Source: Atrina japonica
Lineage: Eukaryota > Mollusca > Bivalvia > Pterioida > Pinnidae
Reading direction: 5' to 3'
NCBI GenBank assembly: GCA_030159075.1
Contig: BROG01000812.1
Span: 186,001 to 250,000 of the forward strand
DNA: 64,000 bases
Positions 45,669 through 57,820 of this stretch are shown here, in pieces (within the stretch, counting starts at the first letter, position 1; each line of letters starts with the position of its first letter). A program made the position numbers and the translations under genes. A model generated the notes under the pieces. It saw only the letters and a program-made list of their open reading frames with translations, made no database searches and was not told where the DNA came from.

Positions 45669-46326
45669 AAGTGGTTCAGAAGGATCATTTCAAACAGATC
45701 TCTTATTTAATTTTTGGACTTTTGGTAAAATATATGAGCACTCACTGTACCCAAGTGCTCTGGAAATTATTTGCAAAAAATGTCGGTGACAGGATATGTT
45801 TTTTTGTTAGATTCGCATGTTTCTTACAATCCGATGACATCAACTTGTGCAAAATCACACTTAGTCTGCATTTCCTTGCAAGTGTACTCAGATGAATTTT
45901 TTTCCATGCATCAATTTCTTTTCTGTCGCACCTGTCATATGGACATTTCAAAATAAATTTGATTGTATTTTATTGATATTTGTTCATGACAACATGGAAA
46001 AGATATGAAAACAAGTTTTTAGGACTTAAATCATTGCAACACTTCCCTATCCTTGAAGCATGTTGACTCCAACTGGAGTTCAATTGATACGGCTAGGTAT
46101 AACTAGAAGTTTATGTCTGAGCAGGTGATGGCAATTAGCAAGATTTCAGGATGTCCATCAAAAATTATTTATTTTCACAAATACAAAACAAAACAAAAAG
46201 AGCCATGTGCCAACCTGTTTTCCCGAGATATGAGATTGTTTAACAGGATTTAAACATGTTTAACAGGATTTAAACATGTTAAATTAAACAAGAGACCCAT
46301 TTGGGCCGCATCGCTTACCTGATTTT

Positions 46327-46460
46327 TTTTTTATTGTTGTTTAACATCCCACTCAAGAATCTTTCACTCGTATGGAGACGTCACCAAATGCCGGTGAAGG
46401 GCTTCAAATTTTGGCTGATGCCCGGCAGATATGGCCATTGAACAGTGAGGGTTCTTTGAC
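46327..46460 (-). mobile_element. SINE-A copy, 3' part
   Basis: TTATTGTTGTTTAACATCCCACTC to ATTGAACAGTGAGGGTTCTTTGA. Head missing. Confidence 0.78.
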
Positions 46461-46728
46461 CCTTTCAATATGATAGTTTACTTCAACGCCCGCTAACGTT
46501 GTAAACCGCCTCGTGTTTCTCCTTCAGTGGCTTCACTTTGAATTTGTTTTTTTTTTCCACTTTCACTTTATGACCGGAAATCACGATTATAACAAGAGTT
46601 AAATGTAGATGAGACTTAAGTCTGTATTATCACATGTACATGTAATGGATGCCAGTGAAAATAAGCAAGTTACGAAGGATATAAAGGTGTTATTATTTTG
46701 AAATCGATGACTGAAAGTCGTTGAAAAA

Positions 46729-47059
46729 TGGCTGCCGCTTATGCATCCGAGATGTCCCCAAGATGATTTAGATATTTTCAACTTTGATTAACAATGAGGT
46801 TTTAGTATCTGAATTGAATGATGATTCTGCACATGAACAACATGTAAACCGTATTTCTACGGAAACAGAATCCGCGATAGATATCTATTCCGAAAAAGAT
46901 GCTAGCAGTGACAATGATTTTACGGACAATTTCAATGCAGAAACCTCCTTCGTAGAACATGTGTCTACAAATAATTTAAATCAGAGCGTTAAATTTAACA
47001 CATTTACAGCTGAAAATGTTGGTCCAACTTACAATTTGGATATTTTATCAAGTCACAAG
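46729..47059 (+). pseudogene. Possible plus-strand exon or decayed coding fragment
   Basis: A start codon in good context (GAAAAATGGCTGCCGCTTATG) opens a short frame that stops after 12 codons. A different frame is then open from 46772 to 47064 and reads acidic, Asn/Ser-rich protein (ELNDDSAHEQHVNRISTETE). It meets a strong donor CACAA|GTGAGT at 47060. Two small frameshifts would join the parts, so this could be a broken first exon or a transposon relic. I do not recognise the protein. There is a weak CpG-containing stretch just upstream (46480-46520). Confidence 0.35.
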
Positions 47060-47333
47060 TGAGTTAGCATATTTTCATCTCCTTTTTCACAATGAGTTAA
47101 CCACATACAATTTCTTATATGAAACACAAAGGAAAATTGTGTGTACAACAAAATATATTCATGTATTTAGAATGTATTGATTTATTGAAGTTTTTCATTC
47201 CAAAGTTCTATTAGTACATTATTAAAATATTCTTAAAATTTCTCTCACAATTTATTCATTCTACACCCATAAATTGAAAATCAGACTGCACAGCAAAACA
47301 ACATCATGATGAAAATATGCTACAGTGAGCAGT

Positions 47334-47403
47334 CGGCTGGACTCGAACTCACAACCTCACGATCAGGAGTCGAGCGGACTATGGACTGAGCCAGGCTGGC
47401 TCT
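47334..47403 (-). mobile_element. SINE-A head fragment
   Basis: GGCTGGACTCGAACTCACAACCTCACGATCAGGAGTCGAGC...ACTGAGCCAGGCTGGCTC: the tRNA-like part only, with its B-box. Confidence 0.75.
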
Positions 47404-48719
47404 AACTCATCTGAACTGAGTGGGTATATTACAAATACAGTAGATGGTAGCATAAAGACCACCCCACTTTTACGACGACAAATATTCAGTTTCTTCAACT
47501 TTTCTTAATAATTATGAAATAAATCATGAATGCATCATGATGAATAAATGGGGAGAAAATCAAAGAAATCATACAAAGATAAATGAGAATGAAAATGTGT
47601 AAAAAAAGACATAAAAAACATGTCAAAAATCTATTTTCTGATTCCTACTAAATAAACAAACTTTAAGCATACATCTATGTAGATCACTCAGATGTAATTA
47701 GCTTTTTCATGAAAATAAATGGGGAGAAAATCAAAGAAATCACAAAGATAAATGAGAATGACAATGTGTAAAAAAGAACACAAAAAAAACATGTCAAAAA
47801 TCCATGCAACAGTTCTGGAGAAGATTTTCAAAGCAGGATAACCCTAAAGTCTCTTTTGCCCCACCCTGGATCCATCCCTAAGCTGATCTGGCCAAACTGA
47901 ACAAACTTGGTAAAGGACCTTGAGTACTTGCTTCCTATAAAGTTTCATCAAAATTCCTTTGGCAACTTTGGAGAATTAGATGAAAATGTGAAAAGTAACC
48001 ACCACCCCCAAAAATACATACTTGAATCATAAATCCATGTTGATCACTCAGAAACCATCCATTTTTTCAATTCATTTAGCAGTTCTGGAGAAAATGATTT
48101 TTAAAAGGGGGACCAAATGGGACCTATTTTGTCCCACCCCAGATCTATCCCTGGGCTGATCTGGCTGAAAACTACAAACTTCATAGAAGACCTTGAGTAC
48201 TTGCTTCCTATAAAGTTTTGTCAAAATTTATTCAGTGCTTTTAAAACTAAAGCCCTCACCTCTTTTTTGCAGTCTTAAAAAATTCATAAAAAGTTCTAGA
48301 AATTAAATTTCAGCAAAATTCTTGCACAAAAATATGTCTTCACCTATTTACCATTAAATGAATGCATCAAAGTGGATACAAGGGGAGATAATTAGGGAAA
48401 TCTTGCAAAAATGAATGAAAATGACAGAAACAATCCATTTTTCAATTCATGCAGCAGTTCTTGAGAAGATTTTCAAAGAAGGGTACCTTTTGGGACCAAT
48501 TCTGCCCTGCCCATCCCTAGGCCAATCTAGCAGAAAACTAAAAACTTGGTAAAGGACCTTGAGCACTTTATTTCTGTCAAGTTTCATTAAAATCCCTTCT
48601 GTCGTTTCAGCGAAGAAGTTGAAAATATGAAAAGTTTACGGTCGGAGGCTGAACACGGAGTGATCACAATAGCTCACTTGAGCCAAAAAGGGCATGGTGC
48701 AGCGCCATGCTATGTTGTT

Positions 48720-50640
48720 CTAGATTCAACAATAGTTTATAAAACAGTATCTCTGACTCTGAGAAAGCTCTACCTTAAAGTTAAATAACTCTGAATTCAA
48801 ATTTCAAGTTGTCAAGTTATTTGATGAAATGATACAAACAGATGGAACCATCCCACCCCAACCCCTCACCCTGAAAGAAATGCAAACAAAACAAAATTTC
48901 ACAAATCATAAACTTCTATGATATTCAATGTTTTAGTTAAAAAGATAAAGTCATATGTCAAACTCATCCAAGGTATTGAATCCATGGACCAAGTTTCACA
49001 AAAAATCAGTTAAGGAATGAAAGTGTTAGAGTAATGACAAGGAAAGGTAATGGCCAGACAGACAACTCGACGGCCAGACAGACAACTCGATGGTATACTA
49101 TAATTAATACGTCACATTTTATGATGGGCATATAAGACTCATGCCCTCAATCTTTGATCTTCAGGGCTTGTAGATATACGCGTAATAAAATTTTATAAAA
49201 TCATAAGAATCAAAGCAGTTTGACGTTCATATAATTCTACCGATAGTTTTAAACATGTCCATTTTACATAAAACAAAACGAACAGCAGCTGTCTTTAAAT
49301 AAGATATTTTTACAAGAATTTTCAAACACCTGAATTCAATTAAATGATCCAACACATACATCTCCGTACCTTAATCGGCAGTTTACATATTAATTTAAAA
49401 ATGTCTTTGGTTCATAACACTTTGACTTCTTGGTTAAAAGACGGAGCGTAAAATACATTGTGACATAACAGTAATACACAAACACAACAAACACCGGATA
49501 ATACCAATTTTGTTTTCTTTAAGTCGTGTTGACCGCGGTCATTTCGACATCTCAATACATTTAAACATAAAGATTAGAATTGGCCATGGCCAGAGGTTAA
49601 AACCACATACAAGCGTGAAAAAAAACAACAAACAACCAATATTGATTTTCCTATCAATGAAATGTCCACTACCTGTGTAATTCATGTAGTTGCACAACTG
49701 ACCACTGGTCATTGCCTCAACATTTGTTATTTATCATTCAAGACAAAAATACACACATGTAAACCAAGGTCACATACTTGACCCGAACACAGTATTAGTT
49801 TGATTATTCTACTGCTGTAAACAAGTCATACACTCATATAGCATATCATTTTTACGCCAGCTCTTACAAACCTGTTTACGATATAAACAGGCGATAAAGA
49901 AAGGCATAACTAGAACAGTATTAAGCCAGCCTTTTGATCAACACCAATATCTAGATCCGTAGCAGAGCTTTCAATTGCCAATATTAAGTCCAAAAAGGCC
50001 TTTATGCTTAACATTTGTTCGATGTTCAGTAAATGTAGGTGGTTAGTTGTTATTCTAAACCCTATGATTTTTTTGTAACTTTCAACTGTACTTGAACAAA
50101 CTTCATTCTGAGGAATTGACTGTCTCCTGTGAAATTGCTGTAATAATCCAGGTCATGAAATGAATGAGTAACAGGTTTAAAGACATCTTAAATCATAAAT
50201 TGACATAGTTACATGTGACCTGCCCAATGATGGTAATTTTTACCAGCCCCCCCTCCAGTAACAAAATTATGTTGATAGGTGTCCTTGATAATAACTACAA
50301 CAACTTTACCACTGTGCATTATAACAAGTTAACTGTTTTATGTCAATTTGTCTCCTAATTGGTCCAATTATGTGCCCACCCCTTTTTCCTGATTTTTCTA
50401 GCACTCTGAACACTTTTTGAGTTGATCACACATATACTTTTCTTATTCTAAACTGCTAAAGGTGGTATGACTGAAATGTAAAGCATTGTTTTTCAAAGGT
50501 GCAAGTCAAAGGCCAAGGTCAAGATAAAAAAAAATTGAAGGTCGTACACAATTAAATAAAATTACAAGATGATATTTGAAACAGTTTTCTTACAAAAGAG
50601 TTGAAAACAACAGCTTAATCAAATTTTAAATGCAGACAGA
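48720..50640. other. Non-coding stretch
   Basis: A small duplication GGCCAGACAGACAACTCGA is at 49053-49090. No exon, open frame of interest or clear repeat family was seen in the rest. Confidence 0.4.
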
Positions 50641-50646
50641 TGGATG

Positions 50647-50900
50647 TTTGTTTATTTATTGTTGGTTAACATCCCACACAAGAATCTTTCACTCATATGG
50701 AGACGTCACCAAATGCCGGTGAAGGGCTCTGCACTTGCGGCCATTGAGCAGTGAGGGTTCTTTAACACCGTACTGTGACACGGGGCCTCAGTTTTTTTTG
50801 TCTCATCTGAAGGACAGGAAACCAACCTGCCGGCGGCGGCATGTCTTGAACTCCCGATCAAGATTGGTGTGCACTACAAACTGATCAAGGCCAGCTCCAG
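50647..50900 (-). mobile_element. SINE-A copy, full length
   Basis: Tail TTATTGTTGGTTAACATCCCAC, core GTCTCATCTGAAGGACAGGAAACC, head ACTGATCAAGGCCAGCTC. Its 5' end is included in the tandem array that follows. Confidence 0.82.
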
Positions 50901-51155
50901 ACAGAGGGACAATCAGACATGTCCAATACGTCCCAACTGATCAAGGCCAGCTCCACACAGAGGGACAATCAGACATGACCAATATGTCCCAACTGATCAA
51001 GGCCAGCTCCAGACAGAGGGGCAATCAGACATGTCCAATACGTCCCAACTGATCAAGGCCAGCTCCACACAGAGGGACAATCAGACATGACCAATACGTC
51101 CCAACTGATCAAGGCCAGCTCCAGACAGAGGGACAATCAGACATGACCAATACGT
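50875..51155. repeat. 56-bp minisatellite seeded by a SINE head, 5 copies
   Basis: Units start at 50881, 50937, 50993, 51049 and 51105. Each carries ACTGATCAAGGCCAGCTCC, the SINE-A head, plus CAGAGGGACAATCAGACATG from the flank. Two variants (CCAGACAG and CCACACAG) alternate in copies 1-4, suggesting growth as a dimer. Confidence 0.93.
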
Positions 51156-51558
51156 CATTTAAGACTCAGGTAGTCATGACCTTAAACTAAGATATGACCT
51201 TGACCTAAATTCAATATGGTCGGAAAGTCAAAATGCTTCTTCATCTGCTAAAATATACTTTAAGTATATATACCATACGCACACTGTTATACATACTAAT
51301 GGAATTGGGTTCTATTTAAACAAAAACAATTCAAATTAGGACACTTAACATTTTTAATCAAATTGGAAAAATCACTGCTGAATTCTACAATGTATACACT
51401 TAAATTATAGCATATTGTAGACATGGAGATATTCATGTTGTTAATTACGTTATTTATATTCAACGTATGTGATGTCCCAACTTAAAATTAGCAGTCTTGC
51501 TTTGCACAACTGTGGGACTTGTTCCTGGGGTAATTACACGGAAAACTGTTCATTAAAT

Positions 51559-51633
51559 GTAACTTTTTTACCCTAAAGGTCTAAATCATTGATTACAGAA
51601 GAGTCCATTGTTTTTCAGGTTGATAGGCTAAAT
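51559..51633 (-). mobile_element. Family M foldback copy, left part lost
   Basis: TACCCTAAAGGTCTAAATCATTGATTACAGAAGAGTCCATTG to TTTTTCAGGTTGATAGG. Confidence 0.6.
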
Positions 51634-52101
51634 GGTGGGAGAATGAAGTCTGGATGATATCATTATTGCATTGGGATATTAAGTTTTTTTCCTTTGGGTT
51701 GGAGGTGATAAACTTTCTGGTTTAGAAATGGAGCCTTTGAAAAGTCCCAATTTGGAGGAATCCAGAACTGGTAAGAAATTAAACTGAAAATCTAAAAGAA
51801 AATTTGATATTATCTACATGTAAATGTTTATCTTTTAATTTTTTTTTAAAGTACATATATGTAAAGTAATACATTGTATTTCATCAACATATCCAAAGAA
51901 TATATATCTCTCTTGGCATCTTGCTTTGAAGTTTTTCAACACATCAAAAACTTAATCCCAAATTAAAAAACATATGTACAATGTATAAATATTTACATGT
52001 GTATGTACCTCATCAGATGTACAAAATTAGATTTTTTAAACAAAAACTACTGGGTTAACATCATGAAGTACTTGTACATGTAAATAGCAAGATTAAATCA
52101 T

Positions 52102-52190
52102 TTAACACATTCACTTTATAGGACAAATTTGGACCAACCTGGACCATTGATTTACATAAGGGTACATCGTTTTTCAGGGGTTGATGAGAA
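52102..52190 (-). mobile_element. Family M foldback copy
   Basis: Reverse orientation, TTAACACATTCACTTTATAGG to TTTTTCAGGGGTTGATGAG; somewhat diverged. Confidence 0.7.
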
Positions 52191-52216
52191 GAATTATTTA
52201 ATTAAGTGGCTTTCAG

Positions 52217-52425
52217 AAAGTGGTCTCACAAGCCTTTTATGACATTGGTCTCTCAAAACAGGTTGCCTTTTACGATAGCGATCTCTTAAAACAGGTTGTC
52301 TTTTACGACAGCGATCTCTTAAAACAGGTTGTCTTTTACGATAGTAGTCTCTCAAAACAGGTTGTCTTTTACAACAGCGATCTCTTAAAACAGGTTGTCT
52401 TTTACGACCAGACAGGTTTCACTGT
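52217..52425. repeat. About 37-bp tandem repeat related to the 26-kb array
   Basis: Five to six units of CTCTTAAAACAGGTTGTCTTTTACGA. Its reverse complement shares the ACCTGTyTTnnnAGACCA layout with 26240-26940. Confidence 0.85.
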
Positions 52426-52429
52426 ATAG

Positions 52430-53940
52430 AAAGTATAACAATATTTATGTAAGTAAGCTGTACATACATCTCGTATTCAGATTCGTACTACAAAAAGACC
52501 GAGAAATTTATATGAAAGCAAACTCCAGGTCTCCTCTGTAATGCTAGAGATGCAAAAAATACATTACTGGTAATAATTTTGATAATATCTACAGCAAAGC
52601 AAATCAAATAAATTTAAAAAAGACAGCAAATTCCACATTTAACAGCCCTGATGATAAACAAGGTCTTTGAAAAGCTTTAGTTATCGCCAAATGACCACCG
52701 ATATGCATGCAGTGATACAATGAATATGATCATAACTCTTTTGATATTGAGCAATAAAGGCTTAGTTAAGATCCAGTTAGTATACAAACACACACACCAA
52801 CACTTACATTGAGCAGAGTAATTAAGTACGTATAAATATGCTATCATGATCATAAAAACTCAGTTCAAGGGAAAAACATTTGCAACATTTCTTTTGACAC
52901 AAGTTCATTTTGAACATCAATACTTGAAATGTATTACACTCCCACTCTTCACTGTACTTGCTTTTCAACTCTCCGATGATGGTACATAACTTGTTTTAGA
53001 TGTGTGTGTATAATTCATGTGATAATAACCCGTTTCGAAGTAACAAGTTACGACTTCCAAGATAACATCACATGCCATGCAGTGTAACAAGAAGAAATCT
53101 CTGCTCAACTTCTTTCTGTATTAAGAAACTGACGTGTACATATCTCCCTGTTTACAAACATTTTACGCATTAGTGTACAATGTGAGATTCAACTTTCTGC
53201 ACTCAGATAAAAGAGAAGTTCATCTTGAAAGAAATTTTGTGGATATTGTGGTGACCGATCAGTGTTTCCCCTCCATGGTCAAAGTGAAGTTAAGGTCAAG
53301 GCTATATCACACAAAGGTCAAAATGGTTGTGTACATTATTTGTACATGGCTTTAGCTGTAGGGTTTTTGGTTTTTTTTTAATTTTCATTGCTTTTTTAAT
53401 ATATACATGTAGATTGATATGCAATAACTAAAAAAAAAACAAGATATACACATGCATTCTAAAATTTCTTTATATTGGTGAAAATAATTCAACATTACTA
53501 TTTGTATATATGCATACATGTACATGTAAAATGTACCACACCGGACTTGACCTTATTATTACAAAATGCACGTATATAGGAATATAAGAGTTTTTTATGC
53601 CTGTGCATAGATCTTATTTGTTATTGTACATCAAAAAGTAAAAGTAGAAAAAATTAAAATAATCTTTTTTTTTTTTTTTAACACAGCTAATGCCCGTCTA
53701 AGTAAACATGCACAACAACTCATTTTGGCAAACTGACATGCCAACGTGTAATAATGAGTTACATTCAGGTAAAATATTTTTCCTACAATTCTGACAAATC
53801 TTTAGAAGTCTTCACATCAGCAATTACTCATCATGTTCAGAAAACGGTCAATGAGAAAAAATGCGTGCTTAATTCATAAATAATACTTATAATGTTCAGT
53901 GTTTTGGGTGTTCTGTTCAGGTTACCAAGACGATACATAC
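52430..53940. other. Non-coding stretch
   Basis: AT-rich with repeated TACATGTA-like words near 53510-53530. No exon recognised. Confidence 0.35.
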
Positions 53941-53946
53941 AACATA

Positions 53947-56900
53947 CAGGGCTCAGGAAAAACTTTTGAAACCACTCGTCCGGCGGGCAAGTGCTTAATA
54001 GAAAGTACTCGTCCAAATAAAATTTCCACTCGTCCAAATTATAATGATATAAAAAAGGAAAAATTAATTTTGAAAACAAGAACTTTATTTCAAATAAAGA
54101 TTTTTTCATGGCATTATAGGTGTGCAAAAATACAAATATTTATTAGTCAAGTTTAGTTTACACTTAAGATTTATTCACTTAACATAATGAAAATACATGT
54201 ATGAAATCAAATCTATAAATTGTTTGTGTAAATATCTAGTCAGAAAATAAGAAAAGTCTTTGAGCCTAAGTTATGAATATCTAACACCAAAGATACAGAC
54301 AGACAGCAAAATTAATATAAATGGTGTGTCATATTGCAAAATAATAATAATAACATCAAACTGTTCTCAATACTGAAATTGTTATTCACATCAAACAATG
54401 CTTGTTTCAGCAGTTCTATCATATTTACTCTGAAAATGAGCTAAATCAATGGCAGTCCTTCTTCTATCTGGAAGCCTTCAGTTTTATAAGAAAATCATAC
54501 ACAAATTATTAAAACAAAACAGTTTCTATCTTTGTGTTTATAAAATAAAATTATTCAAGTATTCAACTATTACAAGCAGTCCAATTACTCCTTAGTAAAT
54601 AAATCTGCTTTGAAAAATATGCGGCTTGTTTTGAGTATTTTTATCAGCAAAAAATGTTTGTCCAGAAAAACACCATAAGTTTACAAAGACCCAAAAAGGC
54701 ATAGAGTTCCTGTGAGTAACTCAATGATATTAGTATAGATGCTGAGATCACACACAAGTCTAGACTTACTCAGAGGCTGCTATACTAGTAGCTGTTGTGA
54801 GATGCCTAGAAGTTTTTGCAGAGTGTAGCCAATGAGAAATTGCATCAGTACAGTCAAAATCTTTGACTTTGTATTCTAAGCTGTCAACTTGAAGAAGATC
54901 TTTCAATGAGTCTTGACCAAGATTGCTTCGAAATGTTGATTTTATACAATGTGGAAAAGCTCCTTTCACACTTACTGTACTTGGGGAAAGTGTTAGCATA
55001 ATTACTACCAGAAGAAGAATATTTTCCAAGCCAGCATGTTTTGACTGTAAACAGTGAACCTAATACTTCTAATGGCTGGACAGACCTTTGCTTACTTAAT
55101 CTTAATTTTAGCTCTCATTCTTCCTTGGCAGCAGTAATTTCAGACTCAGACAGCAATTGACTGAAGAAATTACACAATCTTTCAATACTGTCATTTCCAT
55201 AACTGGTCAAATCTACTCTGTTTGAGGGCCATACTCTGTGGTCAAAGATGCCAAAGTCAATCATTGGAAACTCTTGGAGAGATTTGAATCTTGTACCACA
55301 ATAACCAATGGCATTATTAGAAATGAATTGAATTCGTTTTCAAAATTCAAAACAGACTTTGAGATTTCAATCGTTGAATCTCTACCACATACAAATTTAC
55401 ATGTACCTGTATCACTTTCAACATGAACTGACTGCAGAAATGTAGTTATAACAAAACCCTTTTGGTGCTTCAACTCTTCTAGTCTTGATAAACAAATCTC
55501 AAGTTTAGTACCTACATCATTTATGGTTAGTGTGTCTGACTGAAATTGCTTACTTAGATCAGCAAGTATGGACATTACATCACATAGGAAATGAGCAAAA
55601 CGCAAAAATTTCTCAGTGCAAATTTCCTTTAAATAACCCTTCACCTTTGCAGCTTCCTCATTTGATCCAGTAGAAGAGTTCTGAAAATGTGTTACTATGG
55701 TTGGTAAGGACTTCAAAATAGCATCAATTGCCCTATGTCGAGATGCAACCCACCTTGTTTTTTGGAGACTGTTTGCATTATTGGCACCTCATCAAGTATT
55801 GCAGCAATACTTTCATTTCCCTCCTTCTCTTTGGAGAGTAGTGATAAAATTTAAAGATCTGTTGCACTATGTCTTGAAATTTTTTCAAGTAGGGAACAGT
55901 TTTAACAGCATCAAGCACCCCTAATTCAAGATTATGTGCTACACAATGTATCTTGACTAAGTCATGTTCAACTTTTTGTTGTAACTTAACTGCACCACCA
56001 ACTTTTCCCATCATAACTGATGCACCATCAAAATTGCATCCAACAAGTTTACCTTTTAAATATTCTAGGTCAATACCAACTGTTTCCAAGGCTTTTAATA
56101 TCCCTTGTAGAACCCCCATCAGCATTAGCAGATTGCAAGGGGACAATGTCAACAAAATCAGTACAGGGAACTCCTTTGATATTGACATACCTAACAAAAA
56201 CAGTCTCCTGCTCAATTACTGCACAATCAGTCGACCCATCTGCCAACACTGTAACAAACTTAGCATTTTCAATGTTTTTCTTAATTCTATATTTTCAACC
56301 TTAGCAATACAACTAATAAACTCTTTACATTTGTCTGCATTTTTGTACATATCACCTAATTCAAGTCCATTCTCTTGCAACTCACATAAACTTTCAAATT
56401 TACAAAATGCTAGATTTTGTTTGGCAACAAAATATGCAGTATTAAACAAAATTCTCATTTCTTTTTAATTTTGCTTCATTATGTTTTTCAGTCAGCTTTT
56501 TCACAGTTATTTCCAAGGCAGCAGTACCTGGTCTCACAAACTGTTTTTCCCACTCCCCTGCACACTGACAAAAACATTTTGATCTATCATGGTACTTCAA
56601 AGTTTCCTCTCGGAACGTATTAATCCCGAAATAAATTTGACTTTTGGTCAGCTAGCCTTGGAAATTTCTGACAAAATTTACAAAACATTACGTTTTTTTC
56701 CTTATTGTGTTCAACCCATGGATATATTTTTCTCCCTCCTTAAAATTCTCTCACTCTTTTCATTTCGTATATAACTTTCTCTTAGCACGCATTTCTTCCT
56801 TTTCGCCCTCTGTCGCTCTTTCTCTTTTTCTTCCCTCACGTTTCTGTGAAACACTGCCAACATCTCCCGCCTCGTCATCTTCGCTCGCTTCTTCCATAAT

Positions 56901-57376
56901 CTACTACATATAGGCCTGTGTTCTTCAATTTTTTCGGTGTCCTCTTTACTTTTTTTTTTCTTTTAAGTAAATCTGACAAAGTCAGCTGTTTGCCAGCCAT
57001 AATAAACGTCAGGTCGTAGCTTAACTACAAGTAGGCTAGTACGAGTGTAAACAGCACAAATAACGGATATATTGCTTTCGGGTTGTACTAAGATTTGACG
57101 TAGACCAAGTAAAGGTACACTCGGAAAGCATCTTAGAATTACGTATCGGGAATGTATTTGAAACGAAAATGACAGATTATTTATAGCATCTATTAATAGA
57201 ATGTACCACCGACAATGCATGAACATGGACGGCAATACAAGCGAAATTATGTTATTTTTATACGACCTTCTGAAAAAATCACTCGTCCGACGGACGAGCA
57301 CCACAACAGAGGTCACTCGTCCGAATAAATTTTCACTCGTCATGGACGAGCGGACGAGTGTTTTTCCGGAGCCCTG
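53947..57376 (-). mobile_element. hAT-superfamily DNA transposon, 3.4 kb, decayed
   Basis: Inverted ends CAGGGCTCAGGAAAAAC (left) and, reversed, CAGGGCTCCGGAAAAAC (right). Both ends carry clustered subterminal CACTCGTCC motifs (53973, 54007, 54028; 57280, 57314, 57334, 57352), including the palindrome CTCGTCCGACGGACGAG. The flanks share AACATA directly outside both ends; a standard 8-bp duplication is not fully preserved. It carries a transposase relic on the minus strand. Confidence 0.88.
54766..56897 (-). pseudogene. hAT transposase relic, ZNF862/KIAA1586-like
   Basis: In minus-strand order: an acidic/basic N-terminus starting MEEASEDDEAGD (56897 to about 56765, then stop); a TTF-type zinc finger, FCKFCQKF, with FREETLKYHDRSK after a frameshift (about 56680-56590); the catalytic-core block [13 protein letters not shown] (about 56240); NFDGASVMMGKVGGAV and IHCVAHNLELG with its Cys-x2-His pair (about 56040-55900); TRWVASRHRAID (about 55750); and the C-terminal dimerisation-like part (55029-54766). 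Several stops and frameshifts separate these parts, so no intact transposase can be made. Family known to me as hAT with domesticated vertebrate relatives. Confidence 0.85.
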
Positions 57377-57411
57377 AACATATATGATATTGCTTCATTG
57401 TTCCTGCAGAT

Positions 57412-57650
57412 TCAACCTGGCTCATTCAGTAGCGCGCTCGAATCTTGATCATGGATTCCAGCCAGCGGCAGGTTGGTTTCCTGTCCTTTGGATGAGACAG
57501 TAAAAACCGAGTTCCTGTGTCACAGTAGGTGTTGGCACGTTACAGAATCCTCACTGCTAAATGGCCATAAGTGCCGAGCATAGCCATTTGAATCCCTCCA
57601 CTGTCGTTTGGTGATATCTCCATATGAGTGCAAGATTCCTGAGTGGGACG
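57412..57650 (+). mobile_element. SINE-A copy
   Basis: Head CTGGCTCATTCAGTAGCGCGC, core TTTGGATGAGACAGTAAAAACCGAG, tail CTCCATATGAGTGCAAGATTCC ending GAGTGGGACGTTGG. It inserted only 36 bp outside the hAT element. Confidence 0.82.
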
Positions 57651-57820
57651 TTGGTGTGTGTGGAGGGGTTCAGTAATATTTTAAGAATAAATACATGTGT
57701 TATATACAGCATAGCCTGTCTATTCCTAATTATAGTGGGACAATTAAAACATTCAGAACAGACAGGAGGTCAGATTGTTAAAGATCTTTAGTAAACAGAT
57801 TAAACATGAATATACATGTA

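Larger units (their letters stand above)
46287..48705 (+). repeat. Long dispersed repeat with internal duplications, interrupted
   Basis: Starts AACAAGAGACCCATTTGGGCCGCATCGCTTACC and ends GATCACAATAGCTCACTTGAGCC, motifs I associate with a common bivalve repeat. Internal words such as GCAGTTCTGGAGAAGATTTTC recur near 47807, 48075 and 48450. An 88-bp block is duplicated (47543-47631, 47716-47802). A SINE-A tail sits at 46327, a SINE-A head at 47334 and a possible exon at 46.73-47.06 kb within it, so it may be two elements rather than one. Confidence 0.5.

Noticed and set aside
54755..55029. Separate gene with signal peptide (MENILLLVVIMLTLSPSTVSV)
   Set aside because: LSPSTVSVKGAFPH and DLLQVDSLEYK match the C-terminal part of a hAT transposase out of context; the hydrophobic start is accidental.
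55953..56468. 171-codon plus-strand frame in the hAT element
   Set aside because: Antisense shadow of the transposase relic; the minus strand carries the recognisable motifs.
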